Source: CAYYJM01 sp964471755 (GTDB lineage: Bacteria > Planctomycetota > Planctomycetia > Gemmatales > Gemmataceae). From it: a DNA stretch of 6,377 nucleotides. This document shows positions 1-6,000 of this stretch, piece by piece (within the stretch, counting starts at the first letter, position 1; each line of letters opens with the position of its first letter). The DNA is taken from contig CAYYJM010000326.1 in NCBI GenBank assembly GCA_964471755.1, forward strand, positions 1 to 6,377. Direction: 5' to 3'. The translations under genes and the position numbers were made by a program. The notes under the pieces were generated by a model. It did no database searches. It saw only the letters and a list, made by a program, of their open reading frames with translations, and was not told the DNA's origin.

Positions 1-7
1 CCGCGAA

Positions 8-50
8 CCCCTCACCCCAACCCCTCTCCCCTGAGTACAGGGGCGAGGGG
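8..50. repeat. C-rich hairpin repeat downstream of accB
   Basis: A C-rich run leads into a near-perfect hairpin: arms 21-33 and 38-50 (13 nt each, 12 pairs, one mismatch) around the 4-nt loop AGTA. The wording (CCCTCACCCC then CCCCTCTCCCC, and GGGGCGAGGGG) resembles dispersed intergenic hairpins that I recall as common in planctomycetes and some proteobacteria. It sits 46 bp past the accB stop, so on the minus strand it could end or stabilise the operon transcript. There is no T-tract on either side, so it is not a classical intrinsic terminator. The rest of 1-96 shows no gene. Confidence 0.6.
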
Positions 51-96
51 CTTCCGGGGCAGCTTCTGACTTCGGACCTCAGACCGTGGACCTGGT

Positions 97-609
97 TCAG
101 GCCGTGGGATCGACCCGGAACAGCACCTGGTTGTACTCGACCGCCTCGCCATTCTTGACGACGATCTCCTTGACCACGCCGGAGACGCCGGCGAAGATCT
201 CGTTGAAGACCTTCATGGCCTCGATCAGGCCGATGATCGTCGTCGGCGTGACGCGCAGGCCGATCGTGACGTACGGCGCGGCCCCTTCCTTCTCCTGGGC
301 GTAGAAGGTGCCGACGGTCGGGCTCTTGATCTCGATCAGCTGGCTGGCGGCCTTCTGCTCGGCCGGGGCCGACGAGGGGATCGCGGCCGGCACCGGCGGC
401 GGCGTGGCCGACACGGCCGGGGCCGCCTGCAGCGCGAGCGGCGGGACGGCCGTCGTGGTGACGACACGCGTGCCCCGGCGCAGGCGGATACGCTGCGTCC
501 CTTCTTGCAGGTCCAGCTCACTGAGGTCGTGCTTCGACATCAGATGAACGAGGAATTTGATCGTCTGCACGTCGAAGGGACGCGGGGTTTCTTGTGCTTC
601 GTCGGCCAC
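97..609 (-). CDS. accB: AccB, biotin carboxyl carrier protein of acetyl-CoA carboxylase
   Basis: This 170-residue protein carries the biotin that shuttles carboxyl groups between biotin carboxylase (AccC) and carboxyltransferase (AccAD) in the first step of fatty-acid synthesis, in the cytoplasm. Residues about 10-50 match the usual AccB N-terminal segment. Residues about 54-86 are an Ala/Pro-rich flexible linker. Residues about 91-168 form the biotinyl/lipoyl domain with the EAMKVFNEI site; Lys133 is the expected biotinylated lysine. The start is GTG at 607-609, supported by AAGGAG at 616-621 with 6 nt spacing and by N-terminal similarity. It lies 31 bp behind the M24 peptidase gene, so the two are almost certainly cotranscribed. 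Length is normal for the family. The expected partner accC is not in the visible 96 bp downstream. The identification is very secure. Confidence 0.96.
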   Translation of the reverse strand: MADEAQETPRPFDVQTIKFLVHLMSKHDLSELDLQEGTQRIRLRRGTRVVTTTAVPPLALQAAPAVSATPPPVPAAIPSSAPAEQKAASQLIEIKSPTVGTFYAQEKEGAAPYVTIGLRVTPTTIIGLIEAMKVFNEIFAGVSGVVKEIVVKNGEAVEYNQVLFRVDPTA

Positions 610-615
610 CTCAAA

Positions 616-621
616 CTCCTT
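616..621 (-). promoter_or_regulatory. Shine-Dalgarno of accB (fixes GTG start)
   Basis: On the minus strand AAGGAG stands 6 nt before the GTG at 609. It lies in the 31 bp gap after the upstream peptidase gene and supports the non-ATG start of accB. Confidence 0.75.
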
Positions 622-640
622 GTCCAGACACTCCCTGCCG

Positions 641-1735
641 TCAGTTGTTCAGTTCCAGGGACGAGAGATCCCTCGGCCAGTGGGTCAACACCTCATGCCC
701 GTCGGCGGTCACGAGCAGATCGTCCTCGATGCGGACGCCCCCCCAGCCGGGCAGGTAGATGCCCGGCTCGATGGTGACGACCATGCCCGGTTCGAGGACC
801 GACTCGGAGTTCGGTCGCAGGGCCGGAGCCTCGTGGATCTGCAAGCCGAAGCCGTGGCCCAGGCCATGACCGAAGAAGTCGCCGTAGCCGGCCGCGGCGA
901 TCACGCCGCGAGCGATGGCGTCGATGTCCTTGCCGCGGGCTCCGGGTCGAACGGCGGCGATGGCCGCCATCTGGGCTCGGGCCACAACCGCGTACACCTC
1001 CGCGAGTTTGGCGGAAATCGTACGAGTCGCCATGACTCGGGTCAAGTCGCTTTTGTACTGTCGGCCGGTCGCCCCCCAGTCGATCAGGACCATCTCGCCG
1101 CTGCCCAGGGTGGCGTTCGTCAGCGGCGCGTGCGGCAGGGCGGCGCGCGGCCCGACGCCGACGATCGGCGCGAAGGCCAGCCCCTCTCCGCCCATGCGCC
1201 GGACGTGATACTCCAGCAGCGCTCCGATCTCGCGCTCGGTCGTGTCGGGTGTGAAGTGGCTGCGCACGACGCGCAGAGCCCCCTCGGCCAGGTTGACCGC
1301 CTCGCGGATCAGGACCAGTTCCTGCGCATCCTTGACCGCACGCAGCCGTTCGACCCGGTCGGTGTCCGGCTTCCAGTCCAGCGTCGGAGCCAGCGATCGC
1401 CAGGTTTCCAACTCGGCGACGGTGACGATGTGACTCTCGAAGCCGACGGTTCGCAGACCGAGTTTGCCCAGCACCTCGCCGACCGCCTCGAGCAGTTTCT
1501 GCGACGCCGTTCGGATGTGCGTCGGAATCTCCGGGCACTCCTCGGCCAGCTGTTCGGTGTAGCGGGAATCGCTGATGATCAGATCGCGAGTCGGAGTCAG
1601 GACCAGGACGGTACTGTCGCCGGTGAAGCCGGTCAGGTAGCTGACGTTGACTGGAGCAGTGATGAGGAGCGCATCGACGCTCTCCTGCGCAAACTGCCGC
1701 CGCAACCGCTCGCGCCGCTGGGCCGGATAGTTCAT
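641..1735 (-). CDS. M24 family metallopeptidase, Xaa-Pro aminopeptidase/dipeptidase type
   Basis: This 364-residue cytoplasmic enzyme probably removes N-terminal residues next to proline or splits Xaa-Pro dipeptides with two metal ions. Residues about 1-125 form the creatinase-type N-terminal domain (SYLTGFTGD near 32-40, SDSRY at 55-59). Residues about 133-355 form the pita-bread catalytic domain. All five metal ligands are present: Asp219 (LIDWGA), Asp230 (SDLTR), His294 (GHGFGL), Glu323 (TIEPGIY) and Glu337 (VRIEDD). His201 (LPH) and His301 (IHE) fit the substrate and catalytic histidines. The ATG start is backed by GGGAG 7 nt upstream. The gene follows the phosphatase by 65 bp and precedes accB by 31 bp; a peptidase of this family upstream of accB is a recurring arrangement in planctomycetes and, with efp between, in Firmicutes. 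PepP and PepQ specificity cannot be separated from sequence alone, so no symbol is given. Confidence 0.93.
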   Translation of the reverse strand: MNYPAQRRERLRRQFAQESVDALLITAPVNVSYLTGFTGDSTVLVLTPTRDLIISDSRYTEQLAEECPEIPTHIRTASQKLLEAVGEVLGKLGLRTVGFESHIVTVAELETWRSLAPTLDWKPDTDRVERLRAVKDAQELVLIREAVNLAEGALRVVRSHFTPDTTEREIGALLEYHVRRMGGEGLAFAPIVGVGPRAALPHAPLTNATLGSGEMVLIDWGATGRQYKSDLTRVMATRTISAKLAEVYAVVARAQMAAIAAVRPGARGKDIDAIARGVIAAAGYGDFFGHGLGHGFGLQIHEAPALRPNSESVLEPGMVVTIEPGIYLPGWGGVRIEDDLLVTADGHEVLTHWPRDLSSLELNN

Positions 1736-1742
1736 ACAAGGT

Positions 1743-1769
1743 CTCCCGGGCTGATGCTATTCTCGGGAG
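1743..1769 (-). promoter_or_regulatory. Possible hairpin hiding the peptidase ribosome-binding site
   Basis: In the minus-strand mRNA, CTCCCG (from 1769-1764) can pair perfectly with CGGGAG (1748-1743), which contains the GGGAG Shine-Dalgarno of the M24 peptidase gene. The stem is 6 G/C-rich pairs with a 15-nt loop. If it forms, it would limit initiation unless ribosomes leaving the phosphatase gene, whose stop is at 1801-1803, open it. This is inference from complementarity; a short GC stem like this can arise by chance. Confidence 0.35.
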
Positions 1770-1800
1770 GCCCCACTTCCGCGGCAAGGGGTCGCATCCG

Positions 1801-2499
1801 TCACACGGTGCGCTCGTCGGCGACGACGTCGAGCCAGCCGACCCGCGTCTCGCCACGCTGGTTGGCCTGCCAGTATTGCCCCGAGGCCACATCCAGACAG
1901 GTCAGCCAGCCGCGACGACCGAAGACATCCGTGTCGATGCACACCGCATGGCCGATGCTGAGGGGCACGCCGGACGGCTGCGGCGTGTGGCCGCAGACGA
2001 GGATCTTGCCCGACTCGTGCGGCGCGGGGTCGTTCCACGACTCATAGTAGAGCATCGAGTCGGGCTGCTCCTCCAGCGGCAGCTCGGGGTAGGCCCCGGC
2101 ATGAACGAAGAAGTGCGTCTCCATCTCGTAGTACGGCAGCAGGTCCTGTTCGAGGAAGCGCCAGTGTCTGTCCGGCACGTCGGCGAGTCGGCCGGCATCG
2201 TCGAAGGGGGAGTACGAGGCGAGGGTGGCGTCACCGCCGGCCTGGAGCCAGGAGGCCAGAGCCTCCTCGCTGTCGCGGGCCTGGAGCATCATCAGTTCGT
2301 GATTACCGAACAGGGCGACGAGTCGGTTACGGCGCTGGCGAGCGATGGCCCAGTCGAGGACGGCATGCGTGTCTGGGCCGCGATCGACGAGATCGCCGAG
2401 GGTGACGATCAGGTCATCCGCCTGGAACGGTACGCACCGTTCCAGAGCGAGCAGGGCAGTCGAACAGCCATGAATGTCACCGATGGCAAGAGTACGCAT
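1801..2499 (-). CDS. PPP-family metallophosphoesterase (PrpA/ApaH-like serine/threonine phosphatase)
   Basis: This 232-residue protein has the complete PPP metallophosphatase signature: GDIHG at 7-11 (Asp8, His10), GDLVDRG at 35-41 (Asp36, Asp39, Arg40), GNHE at 65-68 (Asn66, His67), VHAG at 132-135 (His133) and CGHT at 169-172 (His171). These residues bind two metal ions and hydrolyse phosphoester bonds. Bacterial relatives act on phosphoproteins or on diadenosine tetraphosphate; the sequence does not decide which. No signal peptide or membrane segment is seen, so it is cytoplasmic. The start at MRTLAIGDIHG is chosen because GGGAGGG lies 7 nt upstream and family members begin this close to GDIHG. 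An in-frame ATG at 2622 would add 41 Arg-rich residues with no domain. It is the first gene of the apparent phosphatase-peptidase-accB operon. The family call is secure and the substrate unknown. Confidence 0.92.
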   Translation of the reverse strand: MRTLAIGDIHGCSTALLALERCVPFQADDLIVTLGDLVDRGPDTHAVLDWAIARQRRNRLVALFGNHELMMLQARDSEEALASWLQAGGDATLASYSPFDDAGRLADVPDRHWRFLEQDLLPYYEMETHFFVHAGAYPELPLEEQPDSMLYYESWNDPAPHESGKILVCGHTPQPSGVPLSIGHAVCIDTDVFGRRGWLTCLDVASGQYWQANQRGETRVGWLDVVADERTV

Positions 2500-2506
2500 G
2501 GTTCGG

Positions 2507-2513
2507 CCCTCCC
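2507..2513 (-). promoter_or_regulatory. Shine-Dalgarno of the phosphatase gene
   Basis: GGGAGGG on the minus strand, 7 nt before the ATG at 2499. It decides for the short start over the in-frame ATG at 2622, which has no such sequence in front. Confidence 0.7.
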
Positions 2514-2585
2514 GGGGGCGGGTGAGAGCGTCGTCGAGGATGGCAGGTCGGCGGAGATTGCCGACATCGTCCCGGCGGTTCAGGT

Positions 2586-2613
2586 GGTTCCGGGGCCTAC
2601 TTCGCCCGGAACC
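2586..2613 (-). promoter_or_regulatory. Perfect 9-bp hairpin in the leader of the phosphatase operon
   Basis: Arms 2586-2594 and 2605-2613 (GGTTCCGGG and CCCGGAACC) are exact complements around a 10-nt loop. If transcription starts near 2620 from the promoter at 2627-2656, this stem would stand about 7 nt from the 5' end of the mRNA, where such stems often protect against decay. There is no T-tract, so termination of the upstream small gene is less likely. A second, weaker stem (2547-2552 with 2560-2565, 6 bp, 7-nt loop) lies further along the same leader. Confidence 0.45.
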
Positions 2614-2626
2614 ATGCTCCATGAGT

Positions 2627-2656
2627 ATTGTAGCTTGACAAAGGCCAAGATGACAG
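2627..2656 (-). promoter_or_regulatory. Sigma-70-type promoter for the phosphatase-peptidase-accB operon
   Basis: On the minus strand, CTGTCA (2656-2651, 4 of 6 match to TTGACA) and TACAAT (2632-2627, 5 of 6 match to TATAAT) are separated by 18 nt. This is a locally AT-richer patch in GC-rich DNA. Transcription would begin near 2620, giving a leader of about 120 nt before the phosphatase ATG. The prediction rests on box matches and position only. Confidence 0.5.
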
Positions 2657-2687
2657 GTCGATCGATGCGGTTTCGAGGTGGTGAACG

Positions 2688-2701
2688 TCCGAACGTTCGG
2701 A
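2688..2701. promoter_or_regulatory. 14-bp perfect palindrome just past the small gene
   Basis: TCCGAACGTTCGGA is a perfect uninterrupted palindrome 2 nt beyond the stop codon of the small acidic-protein gene. It lies about 32 bp upstream of the -35 box of the phosphatase promoter. An adjacent half-copy (GAACGTCC, 2683-2690) makes a direct repeat of the GAACGT core. It may be an operator for a dimeric regulator. As an RNA stem it would have 5 pairs and a 4-nt loop, which is too weak for a terminator without a T-tract. Confidence 0.35.
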
Positions 2702-2703
2702 TC

Positions 2704-2946
2704 TCAGCGGGGCGCGCCGACCGCAGTCGTCGGCGTCCACGACGGCGGATCACTCGCCGGGAAGGATTCATCCGAGGATTCATCCACGATGTCACATTCT
2801 GCCGCTTCGGCCGCCTCGGCGGCCCTGCGCGGCTCTCCGACTGTACTCGTGGCCGTCCAGGAGGGGGCATCGCTGGCCGGGAATGACTCCTCCGACGCCT
2901 CATCCACGATGTCTCGGCTATCCCGCATTTCGTTGACTTCGCTCAT
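2704..2946 (-). CDS. Small acidic protein with two ESFPASD(A/P)PSW repeat units, function unknown
   Basis: An 80-residue protein made of a 10-residue lead, a 30-residue unit (11-40), a linker of three AAE triplets after Arg41 (41-50), and a second unit (51-80) that ends the protein. The two units share 22 of 30 residues, centred on DIVDE-x-S-x-ESFPASDxPSWT. It has 19 Asp/Glu against 5 Arg and no Lys, so it is strongly acidic and probably largely disordered. There is one Cys (51) and no signal peptide or membrane segment. The ATG start is supported by GGGAGGA with 4 nt spacing; an internal Met at residue 7 is a weaker choice. I recall single copies of this ESFPASDPP motif in short uncharacterised proteins of many bacteria, but know no function. 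It is transcribed away from glnE, 117 bp apart, and is 204 bp upstream of the phosphatase gene on the same strand. Confidence 0.82.
   Translation of the reverse strand: MSEVNEMRDSRDIVDEASEESFPASDAPSWTATSTVGEPRRAAEAAEAAECDIVDESSDESFPASDPPSWTPTTAVGAPR
2707..2796 (-). repeat. In-gene repeat unit 2 (30 codons)
   Basis: Encodes residues 51-80 of the small acidic protein, the second copy of the DIVDE...ESFPASDPPSWT unit. Its start is offset by exactly 120 nt (40 codons) from unit 1. The offset is in frame, so the gene looks like an internal tandem duplication that has since diverged. Confidence 0.85.
2827..2916 (-). repeat. In-gene repeat unit 1 (30 codons)
   Basis: Encodes residues 11-40 of the small acidic protein, the first copy. 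The eight differences from unit 2 are mostly conservative (for example A/S, E/D, S/T), and the SFPASD core is identical. This fits selection on both copies. Confidence 0.85.
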
Positions 2947-2950
2947 GGCA

Positions 2951-2957
2951 TCCTCCC
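2951..2957 (-). promoter_or_regulatory. Shine-Dalgarno of the small acidic-protein gene
   Basis: GGGAGGA on the minus strand, 4 nt before the ATG at 2946. It is the strongest ribosome-binding site in the window. It is the main reason to place the start here and not at one of the upstream in-frame starts that would run into glnE. Confidence 0.75.
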
Positions 2958-2999
2958 GCTGCAAGAGACGACGACCCGATCGCCGCCGGAATGATCGAG

Positions 3000-3022
3000 A
3001 ACGGTGCAAATCGTGCGCCGTT
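3000..3022. promoter_or_regulatory. Dyad and sigma-54-like element in the divergent region
   Basis: AACGGTGCA (3000-3008) and TGCGCCGTT (3014-3022) form an interrupted palindrome with 8 of 9 positions matching and a 5-nt spacer, as expected for a dimeric regulator site. The same bases read on the minus strand (3020-3005) give CGGCGCA-N4-TTGCA. This matches 9 of 12 positions of the sigma-54 consensus TGGCACG-N4-TTGCW, with the key GG and GC 10 nt apart. A start from it would fall near 2994, about 48 nt before the small gene. The two readings may be alternatives. GG-N10-GC is frequent by chance in GC-rich DNA. Confidence 0.35.
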
Positions 3023-3051
3023 GCGTCGTGGATGGATCGCTCCTCATCGCC

Positions 3052-3057
3052 TACACT
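3052..3057 (+). promoter_or_regulatory. -10 box placed for a leaderless glnE transcript
   Basis: TACACT fits the TANNNT -10 form and ends 7 nt before the A of the glnE ATG at 3064, so transcription would start at or beside the start codon. No Shine-Dalgarno precedes that ATG (the bases are GGCGGT). The -35 region (about 3029-3034, TGGATG) is a poor match. This geometry is typical of leaderless mRNAs in high-GC bacteria. Confidence 0.4.
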
Positions 3058-3063
3058 GGCGGT

Positions 3064-6000
3064 ATGAGACACCTCGAACATCTCCGGCAGTGCCTGGCCT
3101 CGTTCGCCGAGGCGGGGCCGGTCCTGCATCTGTGGGGCCTGACCGACCTCGAGCAGGGTTGGCGAAATCTCAACGCTCTGGGCCGGGCTCTGCCACTGGA
3201 CGCACTCCAGGACCTCACCACGCCCCTCGGCCTCATTCTGCCCGAATGCCCCGTGCCCGACCAGGCCCTGAACAACCTGGAACGCTTCCTTGCCAACCCC
3301 GCCGGGGCGGCCCTCCTTCCAACCCTGCTCGAAAACCGAGCCCGACTGCTGGAGATCCTCCTGCAACTCGTCAGCACCAGCGACTCGTTCGCTGACCTGC
3401 TCGCCCGCAATCCGGACTTCCTCGGCATGCTACGCGTACCACTTCGGAGCAGCCCCTCACCCGACGAGCTGATCGCCGACCTGCGTGCCAACCTCACCGG
3501 CACCAGCGACGCCGGCACCCTCGCCGCGTTCCGGGCCTTTCGGCAACGGCATCTGCTGCGCATCGGCACGAATGACGTCATCCGCGATCGACCACTGGAG
3601 GAGATCACGCTCGACCTGTCCAACGTCGCTGACGCCGCCCTGGCAGTGGCCCTGGAGACGGCCTGGCGAACCGTCGCCGGGCGCTTCGGCGAGCCGACCA
3701 CCCTGGATGGAGAGCCGGCCCGCGGCGTGCTGCTCGCCCTGGGCAAGCACGGCGGCCAGGAACTGAACTACTCCAGCGACCTCGACCTGATGTTCGTCTA
3801 CGACGCCGAGGGCACCACCCGAGGCGGTCGAAAGACCGGCAACGACGAGTTCTTCGCCCGGGTCGTCAGCGAGGTCGTTCGTCTCCTGTCGGCCAACACC
3901 GATCGCGGAGCCGCCTACCGGATCGACCTGCGGTTACGGCCCGAGGGCGATCGAGGCCCGCTGGCCCGGTCGCTGGCCAGCACCCTGGCCTACTACGACG
4001 CCCTGGGCCGCACCTGGGAGCGGCAGGCGCTCATCAAGGTTCGGCCCGTCGCCGGCGATCGCGACCTGGGCACGGCGTTCCTCCAGGGGATCGAGTCGTT
4101 CGTCTGGCGGCGCTATCTGAGCTTCGCCGAGATCAACGAGATCAAGTCCGTCAAGCGTCGCATCGAGGCGAAGACGCACAGTGCCGGCGTCAGCGAGCGC
4201 GAGGTGAAGACCGGCCGGGGCGGCATCCGCGACATCGAGTTCACGATCCAGTTCCTTCAACTGCTCAACGGCGGCGACCAGATCGGTCTGCGTCAACGAA
4301 ACACGCTCGCCGCCCTCCTAGCCCTGGAGCAGGCCGGCTGCCTGACCGATCTGGAGTTCCGCGTCCTGGGAGATGCCTACCGCTTCCTGCGCAAGACGGA
4401 ACACCGCCTGCAACTGCTCTTCGATCTGGCGACCCACGAGTTGCCCGAGAAACCGAACGAGCTGCGCCGTCTCGCCCTGCGGATGGGCTACGCCGACGAC
4501 CGCCAGACCACGACCGCCCAGGATCGCTTCCTGACCGAATATCGCGATCGGACCGAGCCGACCCGACGCATCCTCGACCACCTGCTGCATGACACGTTCC
4601 CGCGAGCGCCGGACGAGCCGATCGATGAGTCGGCTGCGGCCGAGACGGATCTGATGCTCGACCCGAACCCCGACCCGGAGACGATCCGGGCCGTCCTGGG
4701 TCGCTATCCGTTCCGCGACATCCCGGCGGCGTACCAGAATCTCACGCAGCTGGCCCAGGAGTCGGTGCCGTTCCTGTCCACGCGGCGCTGCCGGCACTTC
4801 CTGGCGAGCATCGCCCCGAACCTGCTGCGGGCCATCGCCGAGACGGGCGATCCGGACCTCGCCCTGCTGAACCTGGAGAAGGTCACCCGCTCGCTCGGCG
4901 GCAAGACCGGCCTGTATGAGCTGTTCAGCTTTCATCCGCCGAGCCTGACGCTCTACGTCGAGCTGTGCGCCTGGAGCCAGTTCCTGTCGGAGATCCTGAT
5001 CACCAATCCGGGCATGATCGACGAACTGCTCGACAGTCTGGTCCTGAATCAGCCGCGTTCGCTGGCCGAACTGCGGGTCGAGTTGCTCGATCTCTGCCGG
5101 GGAGCCGAGGACCTTGATCCGATCCTGCACAGCTTCCAGGATCAGGAACTGCTGCGCATCGGTGTGCGCGACATCCTGAACAAGGACTCGATCCGCGAGA
5201 CGACCACGGCCCTGAGCGACGTGGCCGAGGTGATCCTCGAACAGGTGGCTCTGGCCCAGAGCCGGATTCTGGAACAGCGCTTCGGCCTGCCGTTGCTCGG
5301 CGAAGGTCAACGCTGTCGATTCGTGCTGCTCGGTCTGGGCAAGCTCGGCGGCCAGGAGATGAGCTACCACTCCGACCTCGACCTCGTCCTGATCTACGAG
5401 GGCGAGGGGCAGACCCGAAACGGTCGTGACAATGCGGTGTACTTCACCGAGCTGGCCCAGCGGATCATCAAGGTGATGAACACGGCCGGGCCGCTGGGTC
5501 GGCTCTATGAAGTGGACATGCGTTTGCGGCCCACGGGCCGATCCGGCTCGCTGGTCGTCTCCCTGGCGGAGTTCCGACGCTACTACCTTGAAGCCGGGGC
5601 CTATCTGTGGGAGCGGATGACCCTGAGTCGGGCACGCATCGTCCACGGCGATGGCGAGTTTGGCCGGGACGTGCTGGCGACGGTCGAGTGTGCCGTGGCG
5701 GGCCGGGCCTGGCAGCCGACGTGGATCGCCGAGATCCTCGACATGCGCCGGCGGTTGGAGACGAGTCGGGATGATCGCGATCTGAAACGCGGCCCCGGCG
5801 GCCTGATGGACATCGAGTTCCTGGTCCAGCTGCTCCAGCTCAAGTACGGTCTGCGGATTCCGTACCTGCGGAGCCCGAACACCTGGCGCGCCCTGGCCGC
5901 GGCGGAGGCGGCCCGCAAGCTGACGCCGGAGGAGGCGGCCGACCTGCGCCGGGCGTACGACTTCCTGGCGCGTGTGCAGAGTCGGTTGCGCATCGTTCAC

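Noticed and set aside
557..2047. 496-codon open frame on the plus strand opposite accB, the peptidase and the phosphatase
   Set aside because: It runs antisense through three well-identified genes, has no recognisable domain, and long antisense frames are expected in GC-rich DNA.
2500..2622. Longer start for the phosphatase (ATG at 2622)
   Set aside because: The extra 41 residues have no domain character, the ATG sits only 4 nt past the -10 box, and a clear Shine-Dalgarno fixes the start at 2499.
2635..2640. Perfect TTGACA on the plus strand
   Set aside because: No -10 partner lies 16-18 nt downstream and no plus-strand gene follows for over 400 bp.
2688..2701. LexA (SOS) box
   Set aside because: The Gram-positive box needs CGAAC and GTTCG separated by 4 nt and the alphaproteobacterial one GTTC-N7-GTTC; this palindrome has no spacer.
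2707..2916. CRISPR-like or satellite repeat
   Set aside because: There are only two 90-nt copies, in frame within one gene and diverged at the codon level; this is an internal protein duplication.
2947..3366. N-terminal extension of the small acidic protein to 220 residues
   Set aside because: It would overlap the 5' end of glnE antisense; the 80-residue form has a strong ribosome site and holds all of the repeated motif.
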